In this document: positions 7,589 through 12,436 of the stretch, piece after piece | Position numbering within the stretch: the first letter of the stretch is position 1 | Layout: every line of letters begins with the position of its first letter | Source: Pseudomonadota bacterium | GTDB lineage: Bacteria > Pseudomonadota > Alphaproteobacteria > UBA9219 > RGZA01 | DNA: 12,436 nucleotides | Assembly: GCA_016195205.1 (NCBI GenBank) | Contig: JACQAB010000030.1 | Coordinates: forward strand, 1 to 12,436 | Reading direction: 5' to 3' | Notes under the pieces: generated by a model | Database searches by the model: none | The model's input: the letters and a program-made list of their open reading frames with translations, nothing else | Told to the model about the DNA's origin: nothing | Position numbers and translations under genes: made by a program

Positions 7589-7661
7589 GGGGACTGGGGA
7601 CTGGGGACTGGGGACTGGGGACTGGGGATCGGGGACTAGGGATCGGGGACTAGGGACTGGG
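7589..7661 (+). repeat. Ten-unit GGGGACT heptamer array at the dnaE start
   Basis: Units run in perfect 7-bp register: five identical GGGGACT copies (7589-7623), then GGGGATC, GGGGACT, AGGGATC, GGGGACT, AGGGACT, and a partial GGG ending at 7661. The uniform copies lie against dnaE and the diverged ones against the four-helix-bundle gene, whose last four codons (NPSP) and stop are made of repeat sequence. The G4-ACT-G4 pattern is a canonical G-quadruplex motif on the plus strand, which is the template strand for dnaE transcription. Uniform units next to the ATG suggest recent expansion by slippage. Confidence 0.9.
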
Positions 7662-8039
7662 ATTTCTTAAACTCTGAATGAGCTTATTAAGCATCCGTAA
7701 GACGCTTCCAATTTCATCATTTAATTCCTTAAATTGATCAGAAGAAATGAATTCCAAATCACTCGCTAATAGAAGAAGTGTTTCCAATTCTGTGGCAGAG
7801 CCAAAGGCTATGGACACAAAATGAATATATTCTTTTTTAAAAGCCCGCGCGTTTCCTTCGGCAAGATTAGCTGGTATCGAAACGGCCGCCCGGCGCATTT
7901 GCGATACAAGGCCATACTGCTCTCCAGCCGGGAAACGGCTGGTAACCTGGTAAATCTTCTTAACCAGACCACGGCCTTTTTTCCAGACTTCCAGATCCTT
8001 GTAGCTATTTATGGCTTGAGGCAAAGCGACAAGATTCAT
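7650..8039 (-). CDS. Four-helix-bundle protein, 23S rRNA IVP/S23 family
   Basis: The 129-aa product matches the family's hallmark pattern: SYKDLEVWKKGRGLVKKIYQ (12-31), FPAGEQYGLVSQMRRAAVSI (36-55), PANLAEGNARAFKKEYIHF (56-74), then IAFGSATELETLLLLASDL (77-95). The family was first described from ORFs inside intervening sequences of spirochaete 23S rRNA. Known structures are small multimeric helical bundles, and the relative Avd serves diversity-generating retroelements. The biochemical role is unsettled; nucleic-acid binding is the usual guess. ATG 8039 is preceded 8 nt upstream by GGGGA, supplied by the flanking repeat itself. The stop TAG also lies within the other repeat array. The gene looks clearly more A+T-rich than ssb and dnaE, a sign of transfer. 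There is no DGR reverse transcriptase or rRNA gene nearby. Confidence 0.88.
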   Translation of the reverse strand: MNLVALPQAINSYKDLEVWKKGRGLVKKIYQVTSRFPAGEQYGLVSQMRRAAVSIPANLAEGNARAFKKEYIHFVSIAFGSATELETLLLLASDLEFISSDQFKELNDEIGSVLRMLNKLIQSLRNPSP

Positions 8040-8045
8040 CGATCC

Positions 8046-8073
8046 AGTCCCCAGTCCCTGATCCCCAGTCCCT
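8046..8073 (-). repeat. Four-unit inverted heptamer array at the ssb stop
   Basis: On the minus strand the units are AGGGACT (8073-8067), GGGGATC (8066-8060), AGGGACT (8059-8053) and GGGGACT (8052-8046). This is the same unit family as the dnaE-side array but in opposite orientation. The two arrays can pair over roughly 23 of 28 positions in the transcript, placing the four-helix-bundle ORF in the loop. On the mRNA strand the run of G3-G4-G3-G4 blocks with 3-4-nt loops also fits a G-quadruplex. The first bases form part of the ssb TAG. Confidence 0.85.
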
Positions 8074-8560
8074 AAAAAGGTATTTCATCATCCAATTCAC
8101 GCGCGGGGGTGCCGCCGCCCGAGCCAATTGCCGCGCGGGAAGCGCCGCGGGTGGCTTCCATTTCCGAAGCGTTGTCGTTATCCGAGAAGCCGGTGCCGCC
8201 TCCGCCGCCCTTGGTATCCAGCATGGTCAACTCACCACGGAACGGGCGCAGTGTAACGACGGTGGAATATTTCTCCTGGCCGTCTTTATCGGTGTATTTC
8301 TGGGTTTCCAGCTGGCCTTCCAGGTAAACCTTGCTGCCCTTCTTCAAATATTTCTCGGCGATTTCCACCAGCTTGTCGTTCAGGATATCAACGCGGTGCC
8401 ATTCGGTTCTTTCCTTGCGTTCGCCGGTGTTTTTATCTTTCCAGCTTTCGGAAGTGGCGACCGACAAGCGCGCCACGCGCCCGCCGTTTTGGAAGCTTCG
8501 CACTTCGGGGTCACGCCCCAGATTGCCTACGAGAATCACTTTGTTGACGCTGCCTGCCAT
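8072..8560 (-). CDS. ssb: Single-stranded DNA-binding protein
   Basis: SSB coats single-stranded DNA and recruits repair and replication proteins. The 162-aa product has the OB-fold (about 1-112), with SVNKVILVGNLGRDPEVR (4-21), VATSESWKDKNTGERKERTE (34-53), WHRV (54-57) and GSKVYLEGQLETQKYTDKDG (75-94). A Gly-rich linker follows, then the canonical acidic tip DDEIPF that docks partner proteins. The ATG at 8560 follows AGGTG (8566-8570) with a 5-nt spacer. The TAG stop overlaps the first heptamer of the adjacent repeat array, so the repeat begins exactly where coding ends. It is neighbour to uvrA, as in many proteobacteria, though another gene lies between them here. Confidence 0.97.
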   Translation of the reverse strand: MAGSVNKVILVGNLGRDPEVRSFQNGGRVARLSVATSESWKDKNTGERKERTEWHRVDILNDKLVEIAEKYLKKGSKVYLEGQLETQKYTDKDGQEKYSTVVTLRPFRGELTMLDTKGGGGGTGFSDNDNASEMEATRGASRAAIGSGGGTPARELDDEIPF

Positions 8561-8595
8561 GATTGCACCTATGGATATGTGAATTTGTGGCGCCG

Positions 8596-8624
8596 ACCTT
8601 AGAACAAAACGGAACCAAGGCCAA
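8596..8624 (-). promoter_or_regulatory. Weak candidate ssb promoter
   Basis: TTGGCC (8624-8619), a 17-nt spacer and TAAGGT (8601-8596) on the minus strand would start transcription near 8589, giving a leader of about 28 nt. Both boxes match poorly. The spacer holds two GTTC half-sites (8615-8612 and 8605-8602) separated by 6 nt, close to but not the GTTC-N7-GTTC box of alphaproteobacterial LexA. The spacing of this tentative promoter, not its sequence, is its main support. Confidence 0.25.
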
Positions 8625-8633
8625 GGGGTTCTT

Positions 8634-8663
8634 TAATAAAAAGCTGCCAAACAAATGATCAGC
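8634..8663 (-). terminator. Weak candidate terminator after the 177-aa gene
   Basis: On the minus strand, GCTGATC (8663-8657) can pair with GGCAGC (8648-8643) with one bulge, followed at once by TTTTTATT. The stem is short, but the T-tract is good and the place is right: between the 177-aa gene stop and ssb. Partial termination is the most that can be claimed. Confidence 0.35.
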
Positions 8664-8675
8664 AAGGTTTTATTT

Positions 8676-8684
8676 TGTGGATAA
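8676..8684 (-). promoter_or_regulatory. Perfect DnaA box upstream of ssb
   Basis: TTATCCACA reads on the minus strand and equals the high-affinity DnaA-box consensus known from E. coli oriC. It lies 14 bp after the 177-aa gene stop and about 116 bp before the ssb start. I saw no second good match nearby and no AT-rich unwinding region, so it is not evidence of an origin. It could be a regulatory or titration site, or chance. Confidence 0.45.
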
Positions 8685-8697
8685 CTTTTAATGGCCC

Positions 8698-9231
8698 CTA
8701 GGCCACGCCCGCGCGAACCAGCCTTCTTTCAAGAGCAGGTTTGCGTACAGGTACTCTGTGGTCCTGCCGGCGCACCGGCCCGGAAACTTCCAGCACCAAG
8801 GCTTTGGCAAGTTCGAAGGGCTCCATGCCTACGTCCAAATATTTATTCGGCCCGGCGATGCGGCGTTCATAGCGCGGCAAAAAATCATTGATATCCCGCG
8901 ACAGAGGTTGCCCGGGGAATTGATGGGCAATGGCCCTCCATGCCGCGCGGATGTCTCCAACAAGAACCAGAGAAAATTTATCCGCCCCCGCAAAACGATA
9001 AATGTAATCGCTCACGCATGCATCGTGCAGGCCTTGCATGGCTTCCGCCGTTCCCGAATGAGGTGGGTTTGCTCCCGGCAGGCCATCCGATATGCCGCGG
9101 ATGATGATCGCCGGATAGGTTTCTTCGCTTCCATCCATGGCCACCGGGTAAAGACCAATAGTCAAGGGAACCGGGCCTTTAACGGCGGTAAGGTGGGTTC
9201 CGCCAATCTGATGCGTTGCCTTGACTTGCAC
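8698..9231 (-). CDS. Unrecognised 177-aa protein between uvrA and ssb
   Basis: I do not recognise this protein. Codon use is regular and matches the neighbours (GGC, GCC, CTG, ATC frequent), and the translation looks globular, so this strand is preferred over the overlapping plus-strand frame. Notable stretches are HLTAVKGPVPLTIGLYPVAM (14-33), TYPAIIIRGISDGLPGANPP (38-57) and FSLVLVGDIRAAWRAIAHQF (86-105). The end is Arg-rich (RRQDHRVPVRKPALERRLV). There is no signal peptide or membrane helix. The start is GTG at 9231 with only a weak GAAAG about 7 nt upstream. It is divergent from uvrA across a gap of about 100 bp, and may be co-transcribed with ssb through a weak terminator. Confidence 0.72.
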   Translation of the reverse strand: MQVKATHQIGGTHLTAVKGPVPLTIGLYPVAMDGSEETYPAIIIRGISDGLPGANPPHSGTAEAMQGLHDACVSDYIYRFAGADKFSLVLVGDIRAAWRAIAHQFPGQPLSRDINDFLPRYERRIAGPNKYLDVGMEPFELAKALVLEVSGPVRRQDHRVPVRKPALERRLVRAGVA

Positions 9232-9272
9232 GGGGGTTCTTTCAAAAAAACGCCCTATCCCGGCGTTGCCAT

Positions 9273-9301
9273 TTGGCAGAAGCTTATTACTTTACTATAA
9301 C
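9273..9301 (+). promoter_or_regulatory. Sigma-70-type promoter of uvrA
   Basis: TTGGCA (9273-9278), a 17-nt spacer and TATAAC (9296-9301) match the consensus at 5 of 6 positions each. Transcription would start near 9308, leaving a leader of about 28 nt before ATG 9336. This also rules out the longer open frame beginning with TTG at 9273, because that codon is inside the -35 box. No GTTC-N7-GTTC LexA box was found around it. Confidence 0.75.
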
Positions 9302-9335
9302 AACGCAAGATTTTAACCCCGGCGGAACGCCTGAA

Positions 9336-12200
9336 ATGCCCCCTATTAACAACTCTTTCCTGCAAATCCGCGGCGCGCGCGAGCATAATCTTAAGAATAT
9401 CGACGTCACGATCCCCAAGGACCGGCTGGTGGTGCTTACCGGCCTTTCGGGCTCGGGCAAGTCGTCGCTGGCGTTCGACACCATTTATGCCGAGGGCCAG
9501 CGCCGCTATGTGGAAAGCCTTTCGGCCTATGCCCGGCAATTTTTGGAAATGATGCAGAAGCCCGAGGTCGACCACATCGACGGCCTCTCGCCCGCCATAT
9601 CCATCGAGCAGAAAACCACTTCGAAGAACCCGCGCTCCACCGTGGGCACGGTGACGGAGGTATACGACTACATGCGGCTTTTATGGGCGCGCATCGGCGT
9701 TCCCTATTCGCCCGCCACGGGGCTGCCGATTGAAAGCCAGACCGTCACGCAAATGGTGGATCGCATCCTGGCCCTGCCCGAGGGCACGAAAATTCTGGCG
9801 CTCTCCCCCATCGTGCGCGCGCGCAAGGGCGAGTACCGCAAGGAATTGCAAGAATTGAAGCGCAAGGGTTTCGAGCGCGTGAAGATCGACGGCAAAATTT
9901 ATGAGATGGACGAGCTCCCCGCCCTGAACAAAAAGGTGAAGCACGACATTGAAGTGGTGGTCGATCGTCTGGTGATTAAAAAAGACATCGGCAACCGCTT
10001 GCCGGATTCCATTGAAACGGCGCTGAAGCTTTCCGAAGGTCTGCTGTATGTGGAAGAAACCCCGGGCGGCAAGCGCCACACCTTTTCATCCAAATTCGCC
10101 TGCCCGGTCAGCGGCTTTACGCTGGATGAAATCGAACCCCGCCTTTTCTCGTTCAACAGCCCGCAGGGCGCCTGCCCGGAATGCGACGGCTTGGGCGAAA
10201 AAATGCTTTTCGATCCGGAGCTTGTGATCCCCGATCAAAGTTTAAGTTTAAGCGACGGGGCCATTGTGCCCTGGCAAGGGCCGTATCAAAGCTTTTACCG
10301 CCAGGCGCTGGAATCTTTGGTGAAGCATCACAAAGGCAGCGTGAACACGCCGTGGAAGCAGCTGGATCCGAAGCTGAAGCAACTCATCCTCTACGGCTCG
10401 GGCGAGGAAGACATCACCATTTCCTATTCCGAGGGCAACCGCCGCTGGAAAACCGAAAAACCGTTCGAAGGCGTGCTCCCCAACCTGGGACGCCGCTGGC
10501 GCGAAACCGAAAGCAACTGGCGGCGCGAAGACCTGGGCCGCTATCAGACCAGCCAGGATTGCGAAACCTGCCACGGCGCGCGGCTGAAGCCCGAAGCCCT
10601 TACGGTGAAGATTGACGCCAAGAACATCAGCGAGGTGACCGCGCTTTCCATCGTCACCGCACGCGACTGGTTCCAGAAACTTCCCGAAAAACTAAAGCCC
10701 AAGCAGCGCGAAATCGCCGCCAAGGTATTGAAGGAAATTCAGGAACGCTTAGGGTTTCTGGTGAATGTAGGGCTGGATTATTTAACCCTGTCGCGCCATT
10801 CGGGCACGCTGTCGGGCGGGGAAAGCCAGCGCATTCGCCTGGCCTCACAAATCGGTTCAGGTTTAACAGGCGTTTTGTATGTGCTGGATGAACCCTCGAT
10901 CGGCCTGCATCAGCGCGACAACCACCGGCTGCTGGAAACCTTGGTTCGCCTGCGCGACCTGGGCAACACCGTGCTGGTGGTGGAACATGACGAAGACGCC
11001 ATCCGCAGCGCCGATCATCTGATCGATATGGGCCCTGGCGCCGGCATTCATGGCGGAAAAATCGTGGCGCAGGGAACGCCCAAGGAAGTTGAAAAAAATC
11101 CCAACAGCCTCACCGCGCTTTACCTGTCGGGCAAACGGCAGATTGACGTTCCCGCCGAGCGCCGCAAGGGCCGCAAGGGTGAGTTCATCGAGGTGATTGG
11201 CGCAAAGGGCAACAACCTGAAAAACATCGGCGTAAAAATTCCGCTGGGCACCTTCACCTGCGTCACCGGGGTGTCGGGCAGCGGCAAATCAACGCTGATC
11301 CTGGAAACCTTATATCGCGGCTTGGCGCGCAAGCTGTATGACGCGCACGACATTCCAGATGAGCATAAGGAAATCAAAGGCATTCAACTGATCGATAAAG
11401 TGATCGACATCGATCAATCGCCCATCGGACGCACGCCGCGTTCCAACCCCGCCACCTATACCGGCGCCTTCACCCCCATGCGTGACTGGTTCGCCGGATT
11501 GCCGGAAGCCAAGGCGCGCGGCTATGTCCCGGGACGCTTCAGCTTCAACGTGAAAGGCGGCCGCTGCGAAGCCTGTGAGGGCGACGGCGTGCTGCGCATC
11601 GAGATGCATTTCCTGCCCGACGTGTATGTGACCTGCGACGAATGCCACGGCAAACGCTATAACCGCGAAACGCTGGAAATTACCTGGAAAGGCAAATCGA
11701 TCAGCGACGTTTTGAACATGAATGTGGAGGAAGGCTTAAGCTTCTTCGAAGCCGTGCCATCCATCCGCGATAAAATGGCCACGCTGAACCAGGTGGGGCT
11801 GGGCTATATGGCCATCGGCCAGAACGCCACCACGCTTTCCGGCGGGGAGGCGCAGCGCGTGAAGCTGGCCAAGGAACTTTCGCGCCGCTCAACCGGCAAA
11901 ACGCTTTACATCCTTGATGAACCCACCACCGGGTTGCATTTTGAAGATGTGCGAAGATTGCTTGAGGTGCTGCAGGCCCTGGTGGCGCAGAGCAACACCG
12001 TGCTGGTGATCGAGCATAACCTGGAAGTCATTAAAACAGCGGATTGGATCATCGACCTTGGCCCCGAAGGCGGCGACAAGGGCGGCGAGGTGGTGGTTTG
12101 CGGCACGCCTGAGGAAGTGGCGGCCTGCGCCCGCAGCTATACCGGGCAATACCTTAAGACGCATTTGCCGGGGGTTAGGCAGAGGAAGGCGGGAAGTTAA
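9336..12200 (+). CDS. uvrA: Excinuclease ABC subunit A
   Basis: UvrA is the damage-sensing ABC ATPase of nucleotide excision repair; it dimerises and loads UvrB. The 954-aa length is normal. There are two ATPase halves: Walker A GLSGSGKS (36-43) and GVSGSGKS (645-652); signatures LSGGESQR (from 492) and LSGGEAQR (from 834); Walker B LDEPSIGLH (from 517) and LDEPTTGLH (from 860). The C-terminal zinc finger has Cys744, Cys747, Cys767 and Cys770. The N-terminal one is CPVSGF (256-261) with Cys280 and Cys283, so one cysteine of the usual CxxC pair is Ser, as I recall for alphaproteobacterial UvrA. ATG 9336 is chosen because the upstream frame contains the promoter, and the protein then starts just before FLQIRGAREHNLKNI. 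The Shine-Dalgarno (GGCGG) is weak and distant. Confidence 0.97.
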   Translation: MPPINNSFLQIRGAREHNLKNIDVTIPKDRLVVLTGLSGSGKSSLAFDTIYAEGQRRYVESLSAYARQFLEMMQKPEVDHIDGLSPAISIEQKTTSKNPRSTVGTVTEVYDYMRLLWARIGVPYSPATGLPIESQTVTQMVDRILALPEGTKILALSPIVRARKGEYRKELQELKRKGFERVKIDGKIYEMDELPALNKKVKHDIEVVVDRLVIKKDIGNRLPDSIETALKLSEGLLYVEETPGGKRHTFSSKFACPVSGFTLDEIEPRLFSFNSPQGACPECDGLGEKMLFDPELVIPDQSLSLSDGAIVPWQGPYQSFYRQALESLVKHHKGSVNTPWKQLDPKLKQLILYGSGEEDITISYSEGNRRWKTEKPFEGVLPNLGRRWRETESNWRREDLGRYQTSQDCETCHGARLKPEALTVKIDAKNISEVTALSIVTARDWFQKLPEKLKPKQREIAAKVLKEIQERLGFLVNVGLDYLTLSRHSGTLSGGESQRIRLASQIGSGLTGVLYVLDEPSIGLHQRDNHRLLETLVRLRDLGNTVLVVEHDEDAIRSADHLIDMGPGAGIHGGKIVAQGTPKEVEKNPNSLTALYLSGKRQIDVPAERRKGRKGEFIEVIGAKGNNLKNIGVKIPLGTFTCVTGVSGSGKSTLILETLYRGLARKLYDAHDIPDEHKEIKGIQLIDKVIDIDQSPIGRTPRSNPATYTGAFTPMRDWFAGLPEAKARGYVPGRFSFNVKGGRCEACEGDGVLRIEMHFLPDVYVTCDECHGKRYNRETLEITWKGKSISDVLNMNVEEGLSFFEAVPSIRDKMATLNQVGLGYMAIGQNATTLSGGEAQRVKLAKELSRRSTGKTLYILDEPTTGLHFEDVRRLLEVLQALVAQSNTVLVIEHNLEVIKTADWIIDLGPEGGDKGGEVVVCGTPEEVAACARSYTGQYLKTHLPGVRQRKAGS

Positions 12201-12254
12201 TAAAGCTTTCCGGATATATTTAACAAACGTCTATTGCTTTTATTTGCGTCACGC

Positions 12255-12272
12255 CTAATTTTACTAAATTAG
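12255..12272. repeat. A+T-rich hairpin downstream of uvrA
   Basis: CTAATTT (12255-12261) and AAATTAG (12266-12272) form a perfect 7-bp stem with a 4-nt loop, 55 bp after the uvrA stop. No T-tract follows on the plus strand, so it is a poor terminator. It may belong to the IS end to its right or be incidental. Confidence 0.4.
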
Positions 12273-12302
12273 AGCATTCCCATGCCCGATCCAAAAGCCA
12301 AT

Positions 12303-12325
12303 AACCTCCGGCAAAGCCGGAGGTT
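12303..12325. terminator. Strong hairpin, candidate terminator or IS right-end hairpin
   Basis: AACCTCCGGC (12303-12312) and GCCGGAGGTT (12316-12325) pair perfectly over 10 bp around an AAA loop. On the plus strand it is followed by TGATT, a weak tail for ending uvrA transcription; on the minus strand TATTGGCTTTTGG follows. A second hairpin, AACCGCT/AGCGGTT (12334-12340 with 12344-12350), stands 8 bp away. Tandem subterminal hairpins next to a TnpA stop are typical of IS200/IS605 elements, so this may primarily be an IS end that also slows transcription. Confidence 0.55.
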
Positions 12326-12333
12326 TGATTAGG

Positions 12334-12350
12334 AACCGCTCGAAGCGGTT
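12334..12350. repeat. Second subterminal hairpin beside the TnpA stop
   Basis: AACCGCT (12334-12340) and AGCGGTT (12344-12350) form a perfect 7-bp stem with a CGA loop, ending 4 bp before the TnpA stop codon. With the hairpin at 12303-12325 it makes a pair of the kind recognised as structured single-stranded DNA by IS200/IS605 transposases. The true right cleavage site cannot be placed without the left end. Confidence 0.55.
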
Positions 12351-12354
12351 TGGG

Positions 12355-12436
12355 CTACTTGGTCCTGTCAAACAGGCTGAGCTCGTCTAGCCTTTTATCT
12401 TCGGTTTCCTGGTTCTGGATATAGGATCGAACGACC
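12355..12436 (-). CDS. IS200/IS605-type TnpA transposase, C-terminal end
   Basis: Only the last 26 codons are in the window, ending at TAG 12355-12357; the rest lies beyond the right edge. The peptide begins VVRSYIQNQETEDKRLDELS and ends LFDRTK. A Tyr followed by I-x-NQ on a terminal helix, then a charged tail with (L/M)F, is what I recall for Y1 single-strand transposases, where the Tyr (here Tyr5 of the fragment) makes the covalent DNA link. The hairpins immediately downstream fit the right end of such an element. The fragment is short, so the family call is probable rather than certain. The stop follows coding sequence with no overlap with uvrA, which ends 154 bp away. Confidence 0.6.
   Translation of the reverse strand, partial: VVRSYIQNQETEDKRLDELSLFDRTK

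Larger units (their letters stand above)
7589..8073. mobile_element. Putative four-helix-bundle cassette bounded by inverted heptamer arrays
   Basis: A unit of about 485 bp fills the whole gap between ssb and dnaE. It holds a single ORF of the IVP/S23 four-helix-bundle family. The left boundary is an array of GGGGACT-type heptamers (plus strand) touching the dnaE start codon. The right boundary is a shorter array in inverted orientation whose outermost unit shares two bases with the ssb stop codon. The interior is visibly more A+T-rich than the genes either side. The arrangement resembles 23S rRNA intervening sequences, where a similar protein gene sits in a stem-loop. No transposase, target-site duplication or known IS end is visible, so mobility is inferred. 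Confidence 0.5.

Noticed and set aside
7650..8039. Diversity-generating retroelement (the ORF as Avd)
   Set aside because: No reverse transcriptase, template repeat or variable repeat is visible in the window.
7589..8073. CRISPR array or integron attachment site at the heptamer repeats
   Set aside because: Units are 7 bp with no spacers, and the inverted arms flank an IVP-family ORF; no cas or integrase gene is present.
8571..8700. Replication origin upstream of ssb
   Set aside because: Only one DnaA box is present, without a box cluster or an unwinding region.
8758..9300. Plus-strand 180-aa frame opposite the 177-aa gene
   Set aside because: Its translation is rich in His/Arg/Gln and lacks globular pattern; codon use fits the minus strand.
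9273..9335. Longer uvrA start at TTG 9273
   Set aside because: The codon lies inside a TTGGCA-N17-TATAAC promoter, and family sequence begins only after ATG 9336.

Overview
This is a mostly housekeeping stretch, apparently from an alphaproteobacterium of moderately high G+C. The call rests on gene order (ssb beside uvrA; dnaE close to rpsB-tsf-pyrH-frr) and on protein details. DnaE has TDTNN in its PHP domain, UvrA has CPVSGF where many bacteria have CxxC, and S2 carries an Ala/Pro-rich tail. I cannot name the genus. Nearly everything is on the minus strand; uvrA alone runs on the plus strand.

Reading the minus strand from the right: after uvrA lie the C-terminus of an IS200/IS605-type TnpA and several hairpins (12255-12436). 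Left of uvrA are an unrecognised 177-aa gene (8698-9231), ssb (8072-8560), a compact cassette (7589-8073), dnaE (4157-7588) and a RelE-type toxin-antitoxin pair (3609-4114). Then come a decayed stretch (about 3268-3584), a well-formed promoter and structured leader (3024-3189), and the operon rpsB, tsf, orf111, pyrH, frr (frr leaves the window at its left edge).

The core genes cover translation (S2, EF-Ts, ribosome recycling factor), pyrimidine nucleotide supply (UMP kinase), replication (Pol III alpha, SSB) and nucleotide excision repair (UvrA). Small accessory pieces sit in several seams between them: the cassette between ssb and dnaE, the toxin-antitoxin pair after dnaE, an odd-codon ORF between tsf and pyrH, and the IS end after uvrA.

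The most unusual object is the ssb-dnaE cassette. One gene of the four-helix-bundle family related to the 23S rRNA intervening-sequence protein (IVP/S23) lies between inverted arrays of the 7-bp unit GGGGACT. One array begins at the ssb stop codon and the other ends at the first base before the dnaE ATG. This leaves dnaE without a visible Shine-Dalgarno sequence and puts strong G-quadruplex-type sequence at both edges. The second notable item is the rpsB leader: a perfect 14-bp stem whose 3' strand can also pair with a third segment downstream, as a two-state regulatory leader would.
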